Shown in pieces: positions 33,039 to 41,091 of a stretch of DNA of 64,000 bases. The number at the start of each line of letters is the position of its first letter. Position 1 is the stretch's first letter. The DNA is from UBA11891 sp003533785 (GTDB lineage: Bacteria; Bacteroidota; Bacteroidia; Flavobacteriales; Flavobacteriaceae). The DNA lies in the NCBI GenBank assembly GCA_949511625.1, contig CATFEX010000029.1, forward strand, positions 1-64,000. Reading direction: 5' to 3'. The notes beneath the pieces were generated by a model that worked only from the letters and a program-made list of their open reading frames with translations, was not told where the DNA came from and made no database searches. The translations under genes were made by a program, and so were the position numbers.

Positions 33039-35017
33039 GACAATTCGATCAATAGATTTTTGACAGTGTGAGAAGGAGTCCCCGCCTGAATTGATTGCCG
33101 TACGACTACTCCATTTCCTTTTGTTGTGAGTTTTATTCCTAAACTTTTTGCCACTTGTTCGGCTTCCGTCTTTGTCATTCCAATCAAACTAGGCAAGGGA
33201 ACCTCAGAAGAAATTGTTCTTTGGGTTTCCAAGGCTTCTATTTCAGCATTGGTGATTCGTATTTCTTTAGGGGTATTGGTGTAAATTTTCTTGGCTATCT
33301 TTTTAAAAACAGGGGCTGCCACAGTAGCGCCATAGTAGCCTTTCTTTTTGTTTGGTTTATGAATCACTACAATACAAGAATACCTTGGGGCATTTGCTGG
33401 AAAATAACCAACAAAACTTGATATATACTGTACATTATCCGTGGTATAATCTACCTGGCAAGTACCCGTCTTTCCAGCCAAGGGTAGAACTTCATCTTTT
33501 ATTTGGTGTGCCGTTCCCCATTTTTTGTCCACTACATTGAACATCATTTGTTGGGCTTTTTCAACTGTTTGCTGCGAGCATATAGCAGGGTTTAATATTT
33601 CTTTACGAAAAACTTTTTCTGGACGATTTCCTAAGCGACTGATTTGTTTCAAAAATTTGGGCTTCACCATTTCTCCTCCATTCGCAATAGCATTGTAAAA
33701 TGTAAGAGTCTGGAGGGGGGTCAGCGCAACTCCATACCCATAGGCCATCCAAGGTAAATCTAGCCCATCCCAAGTGGAATCTGTTGGATAAGGAATTTTG
33801 GGCTTCGCTTCCCCTTTAATAGATATCCCAAGGGGTTTGTTCAGTCCCATATTGTAGAGACGATTAACAAATTGCTCTGGATTATTTTTATAATTATCAT
33901 AGACGATTTTTACAACGCCCGTGTTCGATGACACTTCGAATACTTTCCCGACTGTTAAAGTTCCGTAGCCTCCTCTTTTGGAATCTCTTACTTTAAACTT
34001 GTTATAGAAAGTTAGTTCCCCTTTTCCCGTATGAATTTTATCATCTACATCCACCACCCCATCTTCTAAAGCAGCAATCATCGCCATCAATTTGAAGGTT
34101 GAACCAGGCTCGTGAGCCTCTCCTACGGCATAATTTAATTTTTCATAATAGGTGCCTTTGGATGTTCGTCCTAGATTTACAATGGCTTTCACGTTCCCAG
34201 AATGGGTCTCCATTACCACTACCGTTCCGTGATCTGCTTCAAATCTTTCCAACTGCTGCAACAAAGCCTTATGAGCAATGTCTTGTATGTTGACATTGAT
34301 CGTTGTATGCAAATCAAAACCCGATGTAGGTTCTTTTTCATTACTATCATTAATGGGCTTCCATTGTCCGTTGGCAATTTTTTGCTTTAGTCTTCGTCCT
34401 GGCTCTCCTCTCAGATATTGACCAAATGCGCCTTCCAGTCCCACACGAAGAAAATACCCTGAAGGATCGCGCATTTCATATCCCACGGTTCGTTCAGCAA
34501 CTTTACCTAAGGGATGTTCTCGGACGAGTTGTTGCTCTACTATTAAGCCTCCTTTATAGGAAGGGAGTTTTAAAATGGAGAAATTCTTTAGGGTTTGATA
34601 TTCCGAATAGTTCATGTTTTTTGCAAGGAGGAAATAGCGATTTTTTTGTTTCCTCGCCTTTTGTAAACGGCTTAAAAAATAAGTTTTGGATGCCCCAAAA
34701 AAAGAAGCCAATTCGGTTGCCAAAGCGTTTTTGTGAGTTTCAAAAATCGCATTAGACACTACCATAGCATCCCATCGCAATTCATAGCGAGGGACAGTAG
34801 TCGCTAATATACTCCCGTCGTCGGCATAAATATTTCCTCGACTCGCGTCTAGAACAACACTTTTTAAAGTGCTCGCTTCCAATTTGGAAGTATACAACTC
34901 ACCTTGGACCCATTGGATATAAAATAACTTGCCTACAAGAACCAAAGCAAATAGAACCAAGCCCACTACGACCAGGTACACTCTCGACATGATTCTATTT
35001 TGGGCTGAGTATTTCAT
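33035..35017 (-). CDS. ftsI: Penicillin-binding protein FtsI with C-terminal PASTA domain
   Basis: This class B PBP is the septal transpeptidase. One N-terminal transmembrane helix (VYLVVVGLVLFALVLVGKLF), a dimerisation region and the transpeptidase domain are seen. Active-site motifs are STFK (in HEPGSTFKLMAM), SSNT (in FEVSSNTGVVK) and KTGT (in LAGKTGTCQ). After these, a PASTA domain occupies about the last 60 residues (VPLPSLIGMTKTEAEQVAKSLGI). The length of 660 residues fits PASTA-bearing PBPs. One base separates it from ftsL. Confidence 0.95.
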   Translation of the reverse strand: MKYSAQNRIMSRVYLVVVGLVLFALVLVGKLFYIQWVQGELYTSKLEASTLKSVVLDASRGNIYADDGSILATTVPRYELRWDAMVVSNAIFETHKNALATELASFFGASKTYFLSRLQKARKQKNRYFLLAKNMNYSEYQTLKNFSILKLPSYKGGLIVEQQLVREHPLGKVAERTVGYEMRDPSGYFLRVGLEGAFGQYLRGEPGRRLKQKIANGQWKPINDSNEKEPTSGFDLHTTINVNIQDIAHKALLQQLERFEADHGTVVVMETHSGNVKAIVNLGRTSKGTYYEKLNYAVGEAHEPGSTFKLMAMIAALEDGVVDVDDKIHTGKGELTFYNKFKVRDSKRGGYGTLTVGKVFEVSSNTGVVKIVYDNYKNNPEQFVNRLYNMGLNKPLGISIKGEAKPKIPYPTDSTWDGLDLPWMAYGYGVALTPLQTLTFYNAIANGGEMVKPKFLKQISRLGNRPEKVFRKEILNPAICSQQTVEKAQQMMFNVVDKKWGTAHQIKDEVLPLAGKTGTCQVDYTTDNVQYISSFVGYFPANAPRYSCIVVIHKPNKKKGYYGATVAAPVFKKIAKKIYTNTPKEIRITNAEIEALETQRTISSEVPLPSLIGMTKTEAEQVAKSLGIKLTTKGNGVVVRQSIQAGTPSHTVKNLLIELS

Positions 35018-35323
35018 TTATTCTACAATTATCTTTACGGGAGGTTCTTGCGATGCTTTCACTCCCTTTTCTCTCAAAACAGCAGCAACCTTGGTCTCCA
35101 TTTTCAAGCGCATCAAGTGTGATCGTTTTTCTACAAACTGACTTTTTAGTGCTTTTAATTCTTCGTTGAGCTGAGCTATTTTAAAAATCTTACTATCGGC
35201 CTGATGCCCACTCTCTATCATTATCATTGCCAGAAGAGAAAGTGAGAAAACAAAGCGCCAATTGCGAAGTGCTCCTTCTTTGAGAAGAAATTCCATGTTC
35301 AGGAAAGCGAGAATTTGTTTCAT
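35018..35323 (-). CDS. ftsL: FtsL-like cell division protein
   Basis: This is a small bitopic protein of 101 residues. A cytoplasmic part is followed by a transmembrane segment (WRFVFSLSLLAMIMIESG) and a coiled coil in the periplasm (KIFKIAQLNEELKALKSQFVEKRSHLMRLKMETKVAAVL). Sequence alone is not decisive, but position between rsmH and ftsI and topology agree with FtsL of Bacteroidota. It overlaps rsmH by four bases. Confidence 0.88.
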   Translation of the reverse strand: MKQILAFLNMEFLLKEGALRNWRFVFSLSLLAMIMIESGHQADSKIFKIAQLNEELKALKSQFVEKRSHLMRLKMETKVAAVLREKGVKASQEPPVKIIVE

Positions 35324-36222
35324 CTTTTTTCAGCGATTCTCATTTTAGCACTTCGTGCCCGATTATTTTCAGCTATTTCTTTTTGGTCGGGGTGAACCAT
35401 TCCCCCTATTTTTTTGAGCGGTGTACTTCTATTGCCATAAAAATCTACTGGAGCTGTCCCTTCGAATTGGCCTTCACGGATATACCGCTTAACCAAACGA
35501 TCTTCCAGAGAATGATAGGAAATACATACCAACCGCCCCCCTTGGACTAATACCTCTGAAGATTGCTTTAAAAATTGCTTTATAACCTCCAATTCTTGAT
35601 TTACTTCGATTCGGATGGCTTGAAAGACTTGTGCCAAATACTTATTTAAAAACCTCTCAGGCACTAGCGGCTCGATAACCTGTCTAAGCTGTTTGGTAGT
35701 GTGAATGGGGTGATTTTCTCGATGAATTGAAATTGCATATGCCAACTTGAAGGCATTGCGCAATTCGCCGTAGTTTTTAAACAGATTGGTGAGTTGGGAC
35801 TCTGAATAGGTATTGATCAGTGTTGAAGCAGATTGTTCTTGTGCTGGATTCATTCTCATGTCTAGAGGCCCTTCAAATCGAGTTGAAAATCCCCGACGCT
35901 CACTGTCAAATTGATGAGAAGAAACCCCAAAATCGGCGAGTATGCCATGAACAGAAGTGACCCCGTTAAAACGAAGGTGTTGTTGTAAATAAGAAAAATT
36001 GGAAGGAATCAATTCGAATCGAGGATCGGAAAGTGCCTGTGCTTGTGCATCAGGATCCTGGTCGAAGGCATAGAGTTTACCGTCTGTAGCTAGCTGATCT
36101 AGGATTGCTTGTGAGTGACCTCCTCCTCCAAAAGTGACGTCTACATAAACCCCGGAGGGACGAATCGCTAGTCCTTCGATCGCTTCTTGCAGCAATACCG
36201 GTTTATGATAGGTCATTTTCAT
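35320..36222 (-). CDS. rsmH: 16S rRNA (cytosine-1402-N4)-methyltransferase RsmH
   Basis: RsmH (MraW) methylates N4 of C1402 in the ribosomal P site. Its 300 residues carry HKPVLLQEAIEGL, DVTFGGGGHSQAIL, DFGVSSHQFDSERRGFSTRFEGPLDMRMN, AQVFQAIRIEVNQELE and ISYHSLEDRLVKRYI. The ATG lies within the end of mraZ (20-base overlap), with an alternative ATG two codons later. Confidence 0.97.
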   Translation of the reverse strand: MKMTYHKPVLLQEAIEGLAIRPSGVYVDVTFGGGGHSQAILDQLATDGKLYAFDQDPDAQAQALSDPRFELIPSNFSYLQQHLRFNGVTSVHGILADFGVSSHQFDSERRGFSTRFEGPLDMRMNPAQEQSASTLINTYSESQLTNLFKNYGELRNAFKLAYAISIHRENHPIHTTKQLRQVIEPLVPERFLNKYLAQVFQAIRIEVNQELEVIKQFLKQSSEVLVQGGRLVCISYHSLEDRLVKRYIREGQFEGTAPVDFYGNRSTPLKKIGGMVHPDQKEIAENNRARSAKMRIAEKR

Positions 36223-36670
36223 TTTGATCTCCCATTACTTCTTCGGCTAAAGCGCCAAAATCTAGAGTTGCAGCATCAATAGCTTCTTCGTATTGGGTCT
36301 TATCCCATAGCTCAAGTATATTGACTGCAGAAGACACAACTACTTCTTTGTTCATTCCTGCATGTCCCAACAAGTCTTTTGGAATTAGCAAACGTCCTGA
36401 AGCATCTACATCGACCATTTTCACTCCTGCGGTAAATCGTCTGATGAAGTCAATGTTTTTCTTATTGAATCGGTTAAGAGTATTAATTTTTGTCATAAGC
36501 TGCTCCCATTCTTTCATAGGATACAATTCCAAGCAACTGTTAAATACAGCTCGCTTCAGAACAAATCCTTGACTCACCACTGCAGCCAACTGTTTTTTTA
36601 GGGCAACGGGAATCATAATGCGTCCTTTGGCATCTGCCTTACACTCATATGTTCCTATAAAATGCTGCAT
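36203..36670 (-). CDS. mraZ: Transcriptional regulator MraZ
   Basis: MraZ is a double AbrB-fold protein that forms ring oligomers and regulates the dcw operon, which starts with its own gene. The two SpoVT/AbrB halves are visible: FIGTYECKADAKGRIMIPVALKKQL and VKMVDVDASGRLLIPKDLLGHAG, each with the DxxGRxxIP core. At 155 residues it is normal in length. The direct repeats upstream of its promoter are its likely binding sites, which suggests autoregulation. Confidence 0.96.
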   Translation of the reverse strand: MQHFIGTYECKADAKGRIMIPVALKKQLAAVVSQGFVLKRAVFNSCLELYPMKEWEQLMTKINTLNRFNKKNIDFIRRFTAGVKMVDVDASGRLLIPKDLLGHAGMNKEVVVSSAVNILELWDKTQYEEAIDAATLDFGALAEEVMGDQNENDLS

Positions 36671-36695
36671 CAGAGCTTTTTAGCTTTTGTACTAT

Positions 36696-36703
36696 CAAAA
36701 ATA
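36696..36703 (-). promoter_or_regulatory. Bacteroidota -7 promoter element of the dcw cluster
   Basis: On the reverse strand this reads TATTTTTG, matching TAnnTTTG, with a 25-base leader to the mraZ ATG. The expected -33 region falls in the direct repeats at 36712-36760, which fits MraZ-mediated control of the promoter. Confidence 0.6.
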
Positions 36704-36711
36704 GAAATTAA

Positions 36712-36760
36712 TTACCACTTTTTACCACTATTTACCACTTTGTTGATAACTTTTACCACT
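36712..36760 (-). repeat. MraZ box: four AGTGGTAA direct repeats with 10-bp period
   Basis: On the reverse strand AGTGGTAA occurs exactly four times, at 36712-36719, 36722-36729, 36732-36739 and 36753-36760 (forward strand TTACCACT). The first three are spaced exactly 10 bp, one helical turn; a degenerate unit fills the gap before the fourth. MraZ sites known from other bacteria are similar short G-rich direct repeats at one-turn spacing. The repeats overlap the -33 region of the mraZ promoter. Confidence 0.85.
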
Positions 36761-36814
36761 CTGTCCTTTTCTTGGGTTTTAGTCATAGGAAAGCGATTTA
36801 AACTTGTAATTCTC

Positions 36815-36822
36815 TATATTTG
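36815..36822 (+). promoter_or_regulatory. Bacteroidota -7 promoter element of the hydrolase-engB unit
   Basis: TATATTTG matches TAnnTTTG and lies 24 bases before the ATG at 36847. A TTTA at about 19 bases further upstream may serve as -33 element. Confidence 0.5.
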
Positions 36823-36846
36823 CCCTTCTTACAGGAGTGATTGCGG

Positions 36847-37611
36847 ATGGAAAATCAATTAATTGAAAAAAAGGGGTACCGATATGTTGCTGAAGGAACC
36901 GGTCAGCCTATCATCATCCTCCATGGATTGATGGGTGGACTGAGTAATTTTGAAGGTGTTATGTCTTATTTCACTCAGCATAATTATCAAATTATCATTC
37001 CTGAATTACCAGTATATGATCGTCCGCTACTTCAAACCAATGTGAAAGACTTTGCCGAGTATCTTCATGGGTTTATTACGTTTATGGAATTAAATAATGT
37101 GGTCCTCTTGGGCAACTCACTCGGAGGGCATATTGGTCTTCTATACACTAAGTTGCATCCAGAAATGGTTAAAGGTCTTATCATTACTGGAAGTTCTGGT
37201 CTGTATGAAAACTCAATGGGAGATGGCTATCCCAAACGCGGAGATTATGATTATATAAAAGCCAAAAGTGAGGAAGTCTTCTACGACCCCAAAGTTGCCA
37301 CAAAGCAAATTGTAGACGAAGTCTTCGAGACGGTCAATGACCGTAAAAAGCTGGTTAAAACACTAGCCATTGCCAAGAGTGCGATCCGTCATAATATGTC
37401 CAAGGATTTGCCAAACATGTCAACTCCTACTGCAATTATATGGGGGGCTCAAGATCAAGTTACTCCTCCTAATGTGGCAGATGAATTTCACAAGTTACTC
37501 CCTAATTCCACTTTATATTGGATTGATAAATGTGGACATGCCCCGATGATGGAGCATCCCGATCGATTCAATCAAATTGTAATGGAGTGGTTTCAAAATT
37601 GCCAAATATAA
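36847..37611 (+). CDS. Alpha/beta hydrolase
   Basis: This is an alpha/beta-hydrolase-fold protein of 254 residues with unknown substrate. Oxyanion motif HGLMGG follows the third strand; the nucleophile is in GNSLGGH; the acid is in IIWGAQDQVTPP; the histidine is in KCGHAPMMEHPDRF. These place it with MhpC/BphD-like enzymes. I start at ATG 36847 rather than the TTG two codons upstream. It is followed six bases later by engB and is divergent from the dcw cluster. Confidence 0.9.
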   Translation: MENQLIEKKGYRYVAEGTGQPIIILHGLMGGLSNFEGVMSYFTQHNYQIIIPELPVYDRPLLQTNVKDFAEYLHGFITFMELNNVVLLGNSLGGHIGLLYTKLHPEMVKGLIITGSSGLYENSMGDGYPKRGDYDYIKAKSEEVFYDPKVATKQIVDEVFETVNDRKKLVKTLAIAKSAIRHNMSKDLPNMSTPTAIIWGAQDQVTPPNVADEFHKLLPNSTLYWIDKCGHAPMMEHPDRFNQIVMEWFQNCQI

Positions 37612-37617
37612 CTGGTC

Positions 37618-38226
37618 ATGCAGATCAAATCTGCTCAATTTATTGTCAGCAATACCGAAGTTGAAAAATGTCCTTCAGAAAAGCGTCCTGAGTTTGCCTT
37701 TATTGGTCGCTCTAATGTGGGGAAATCTTCTCTTATCAACGCCCTATGTAATCAAAAAAAACTTGCCAAAACGTCTTCACGTCCAGGTAAAACACAGCTA
37801 ATAAATCATTTTTTGATTAATGAGCAATGGTATCTAGTTGATTTACCGGGATATGGATATGCAAAAGTTTCTAAAGTCCAAAAAAAGAAGTTTCAATCCT
37901 ATATAGAATCCTATTTCAGAAAGCGAACGCAACTCCTGCTCACCTTTGTTCTTTTGGACATTCGCCATCCAGCACAACCTATAGATTTGGAGTTTATTGC
38001 ATGGCTGGGAAGGCATGAAATTCCTTTCTACTTGGTCTTTACCAAGGCGGATAAATTAAGTTCAAATGCAATTGACAGCAATGTAGTGGCTTACCAAAAG
38101 GTATTGAAAAAGGATTGGGAAGAAATCCCCTTATGCTTTGTTACTTCAGCTACAAAAAAACTAGGTTTGAAATCAATAACAGAATCAATCGGAGATCTTT
38201 TGATTGACTTTGCTGCTGCTAAATGA
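37618..38226 (+). CDS. engB: Ribosome biogenesis GTP-binding protein YsxC/EngB
   Basis: This is an essential TRAFAC GTPase of 202 residues for late 50S assembly. G1 is GRSNVGKSSLIN, G2/switch follows in SSRPGKTQLINHF, G3 is DLPGYGYAKV, G4 is TKADKL and G5 is TSATKKLG. It starts six bases after the hydrolase stop. The stop codon abuts the convergent gldC stop with no base between. Confidence 0.96.
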   Translation: MQIKSAQFIVSNTEVEKCPSEKRPEFAFIGRSNVGKSSLINALCNQKKLAKTSSRPGKTQLINHFLINEQWYLVDLPGYGYAKVSKVQKKKFQSYIESYFRKRTQLLLTFVLLDIRHPAQPIDLEFIAWLGRHEIPFYLVFTKADKLSSNAIDSNVVAYQKVLKKDWEEIPLCFVTSATKKLGLKSITESIGDLLIDFAAAK

Positions 38227-38559
38227 TCATTTGATGTTAAGTTTTTCAGCAAAAAAAGCTGCAAAATCTTCAAACCCTTGTGCCATTTTCTCGTCTTCTG
38301 TAGCCCGAAAATAGGTTTGGCCCATCGTCACTAAACTTTGATGAAAAAAGCGTTGCATTTGATCAATTGGCATGTCCTTCACCCACAAATCCATTCGTAA
38401 CGTTTCTTGGGTTTCACTATCCCATAGAGAAAGTAACAGGGCCTTAGCCACTGCATTTTCTACTCCCCCATCAGGAGCAGACCAATGAATGGTTTCGGGT
38501 ATTTTATTTTCATCAAGGCCTATTTGAATTGAAATAGAGGATTCTTTGCTTGTTGCCAT
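38227..38559 (-). CDS. gldC: Gliding motility protein GldC
   Basis: GldC is a small cytoplasmic protein (110 residues) of flavobacterial gliding, where mutants show poor motility. The sequence SSISIQIGLDENKIPETIHWSAPDGG, KALLLSLWDSETQETLRMDLWVKDMPIDQMQRFF and MAQGFEDFAAFFAEKL fits that family. The operon with gldB (one base between) and the nearby nadE are the arrangement known from Flavobacterium johnsoniae. Its molecular task is not known. Confidence 0.92.
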   Translation of the reverse strand: MATSKESSISIQIGLDENKIPETIHWSAPDGGVENAVAKALLLSLWDSETQETLRMDLWVKDMPIDQMQRFFHQSLVTMGQTYFRATEDEKMAQGFEDFAAFFAEKLNIK

Positions 38560-38560
38560 T

Positions 38561-39553
38561 TTATCTGCTGGGTTTGTATCTAGATTCTTGAAATATAGTA
38601 AGGGCAGGAAGAGCCAAGAGTTCTTCTAGCGGAATTGTTGGTTTTTTTTCGATAAAGGCTTTGACAATTTCAGTACCTAACCACACTCCAATCTGACCCG
38701 GTGTTTCGTTGTCTAATTCCAAATAAAATTTGGAAAAAGGAGCCGGCTCTAAAAAACGTTGTGAAAGAGTAGGATCGGTGCTGTATAACAATTGTCTCTC
38801 AATAAAATATTGCCAAATATATTTTTGGTTCTCCCTAGCCCATTGGAATTGTAGCTCAGAATAGCCCAAACGTTTGGCTTCTGAAAGATCGGGCAAGAGT
38901 AAGGATTTGGCGTATTGTATTTTACCTTGGTATATGAGTTGTGCCAAAAAAGTGCGTTCGGCAAGAGGGTTCAATTGGGTTACTAAAAATTTGTCAGCGA
39001 CATGAGAAGTCAAATAAGCTTCATCCATTTGTTGACGAATATATTTAGGGATCCCTTCATACAGTTCGTTATCCTTTCCCAAGTAGGTGTCCAAAGAGAG
39101 AATCAAAAGACTATCTCTATAGATTGTCTTGCTTTGATAATCAACATTATTAATCAATCCAATGGTGTGTGGAATAGGAGTCTGTGGAAAGTAAAATTTG
39201 ATATGTTTAAAAAGCTGACTAAGGCTTTTTTTTAGAGACTCTTCATTGGGGAATTTTTTATCGACAGCCAGCTGTAATAAAAGTTGAAGGCTGTCCTTTT
39301 GGCGTTTTATCCAAATACTATCATCAAATTGTTCTGGGAACAAAAAGGGATATTCTTCTTTGAGGTTAGGAATTTGCTCGGGAGAAGCCTCGTGAAATTT
39401 TCGGTCAAAACGATCCACTTTTATTTCAACAGGAAGTGACTCAATTTCAGCTCTCAATGAGTTTTTATCCTGGCAAGCAAAGCTCAATACGAGTAAAATT
39501 AAAAGGACAAAACCTGTTGAGAAATTAAATTTTTCATGAAGATAGAATTCCAT
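38561..39553 (-). CDS. gldB: Gliding motility lipoprotein GldB
   Basis: GldB is a lipoprotein needed for gliding and type IX secretion in Flavobacterium. A hydrophobic leader ends in LVLSFAC, giving the lipidated cysteine, and the mature part begins with VEIKVDRFDRKFHEASPEQIPNLKEEYPFLFPEQFDDSIWIKRQKDSLQ, which is a family hallmark. The total is 330 residues. Its promoter lies within the 65 bp shared with the divergent nadE. Confidence 0.92.
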   Translation of the reverse strand: MEFYLHEKFNFSTGFVLLILLVLSFACQDKNSLRAEIESLPVEIKVDRFDRKFHEASPEQIPNLKEEYPFLFPEQFDDSIWIKRQKDSLQLLLQLAVDKKFPNEESLKKSLSQLFKHIKFYFPQTPIPHTIGLINNVDYQSKTIYRDSLLILSLDTYLGKDNELYEGIPKYIRQQMDEAYLTSHVADKFLVTQLNPLAERTFLAQLIYQGKIQYAKSLLLPDLSEAKRLGYSELQFQWARENQKYIWQYFIERQLLYSTDPTLSQRFLEPAPFSKFYLELDNETPGQIGVWLGTEIVKAFIEKKPTIPLEELLALPALTIFQESRYKPSR

Positions 39554-39587
39554 CTTTTTTTATATGTGAAATGATTGTATTTTTATG

Positions 39588-39595
39588 CAAACATA
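39588..39595 (-). promoter_or_regulatory. Bacteroidota -7 promoter element of gldB-gldC
   Basis: On the reverse strand this reads TATGTTTG, matching TAnnTTTG, about 35 bases before the gldB ATG. A weaker TATTTTTA at 39578-39585 on the forward strand could be the matching element of nadE, so both promoters would overlap. Confidence 0.45.
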
Positions 39596-39618
39596 CATTC
39601 TATTACTATAAAAGCGCT

Positions 39619-40407
39619 ATGAAAAATCCTGAAAAAGTTGTAGAACATATCGTGGAATGGTTGAACTCTTATGCCTTGGAATCGAATATGAACGGTTTTG
39701 TGGTAGGCGTTTCAGGAGGCATCGACTCAGCGGTAACATCAACCTTGTGTGCCCTTTCAGGGCGCCCAGTTATTGCCTTGGAAATGCCAATCCATCAAGG
39801 TTCTAATCAAGTCAATCGGGCAAAAGAACATTTGGAGTGGTTGACAGCTAAATTCGCTAATGTTCACTCAAATACTATACAACTTACAGGACTATTTGAA
39901 GCCTTCAAGGAAGTATTACCACCTACTGAAAATGAACAGAAACATCATCTGAGCCTTGCCAATACAAGAGCTCGTTTCCGAATGGCTACCTTGTATTATT
40001 TTGCAGCGCTGAACCGGTATCTAGTGGCTGGTACTGGAAATAAAGTTGAAGACTTTGGTGTGGGCTTCTACACCAAATATGGAGATGGTGGAGTCGATTT
40101 GAGTCCTATCGCAGATTTGTTGAAAACAGAAGTGTTTGCTGTAGGAGCTCACCTTGGTATTGTAGAATCCATCCAATCGGCTTCCCCTACAGATGGTTTA
40201 TGGGATGACGGACGCACCGATGAGGAACAATTAGGTGCCTCCTATCCAGAAATGGAATGGGCAATGGATGCTGAAGCTAATCAATTGCCTGTTAGTTCGA
40301 TGTCGGATCGCCAGAAAGAAATCTTGGAAATTTATCAAGTGCATCACCAAACAAATAAACACAAAATGGAAGCTATACCAGTTTGTAGTATTCCAAAAAA
40401 CCTTTAA
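39619..40407 (+). CDS. nadE: NAD+ synthase (ammonia-dependent)
   Basis: The enzyme amidates deamido-NAD in the last step of NAD synthesis. The PP-loop SGGIDSAV is near residue 32, with LANTRARFRMATLYYFAA, GTGNKVEDFGVGFYTKYGDGGVDLSPIADLLKTEV and SPTDGLWDDGRTDEEQLG as further markers. No glutaminase domain is present. I place the start at ATG 39619 (262 residues), where the family usually begins (MKNPEKVVEHIVEWL); the in-frame ATG at 39571 would precede the likely promoter. Confidence 0.95.
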   Translation: MKNPEKVVEHIVEWLNSYALESNMNGFVVGVSGGIDSAVTSTLCALSGRPVIALEMPIHQGSNQVNRAKEHLEWLTAKFANVHSNTIQLTGLFEAFKEVLPPTENEQKHHLSLANTRARFRMATLYYFAALNRYLVAGTGNKVEDFGVGFYTKYGDGGVDLSPIADLLKTEVFAVGAHLGIVESIQSASPTDGLWDDGRTDEEQLGASYPEMEWAMDAEANQLPVSSMSDRQKEILEIYQVHHQTNKHKMEAIPVCSIPKNL

Positions 40408-40461
40408 GCATTGACATAAGCTTTAAAAATTTGTATCTTAATATTCCCCAAATGTTGAACT

Positions 40462-41091
40462 ATGATACAGACCCTTGTACTGGATTCCAATCCCATTGTA
40501 CATACAGGTTTCGAAAAAATTGCCAAGGATAGTAATCAGATTAGCTTGGCCCCCCCTGCCTATTTGTACAACCACGCCTTCAAAATTTTAACCCAATATC
40601 CTATCGACATCATCGTCATGGATATGGAATTACAAGGCATTAGCCCTGTGACCTTAATTGAAAAAATAAGGGAAGAATACCCACAAATCAAGATCATCGT
40701 CTTCAGCAACCAACCGTCTAAAGTCTACTCAATTAGTCTTCTAAAAGCGGGAGCAACCGCGTATCTATCCAAAAAAACAAATTCAGAATTGCTTCTTGAA
40801 GCTATAAATTATGTTTACAATAAAGGGTTTTATGTGACGTCTAGACATCGTACTCAATTGAATTACAATATCAATTTAGAAGATCCAAAAACAAATTTCG
40901 AGACGCTTTCTCCAAGAGAGATTGAGGTTTTAAAACTTTTGGTAGAAGGCACCAAAAATATAGACATTGCTGAAAAGCTAGATATTAATCAAAAGACAGT
41001 AAACACCTACAAAACCCGAATATTAACAAAATTGAATGTCGACAATTCGTTTGATTTGTATCTACATTCCAAGCAATTGCGAATAATTTAA
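40462..41091 (+). CDS. LuxR-type response regulator without neighbouring kinase
   Basis: This is a 209-residue transcription factor with a receiver domain and a LuxR DNA-binding domain. The phosphoacceptor is D54 (IVMDMEL) and the switch lysine is K104/105 (YLSKK); the acidic pair at the start is reduced to one aspartate (VLDSNP). The HTH reads TLSPREIEVLKLLVEGTKNIDIAEKLDINQKTVNTYKTRILTKLNV. No histidine kinase is present in the window, so the partner is encoded elsewhere or none is needed. Its last four bases overlap dnaG. Confidence 0.9.
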   Translation: MIQTLVLDSNPIVHTGFEKIAKDSNQISLAPPAYLYNHAFKILTQYPIDIIVMDMELQGISPVTLIEKIREEYPQIKIIVFSNQPSKVYSISLLKAGATAYLSKKTNSELLLEAINYVYNKGFYVTSRHRTQLNYNINLEDPKTNFETLSPREIEVLKLLVEGTKNIDIAEKLDINQKTVNTYKTRILTKLNVDNSFDLYLHSKQLRII

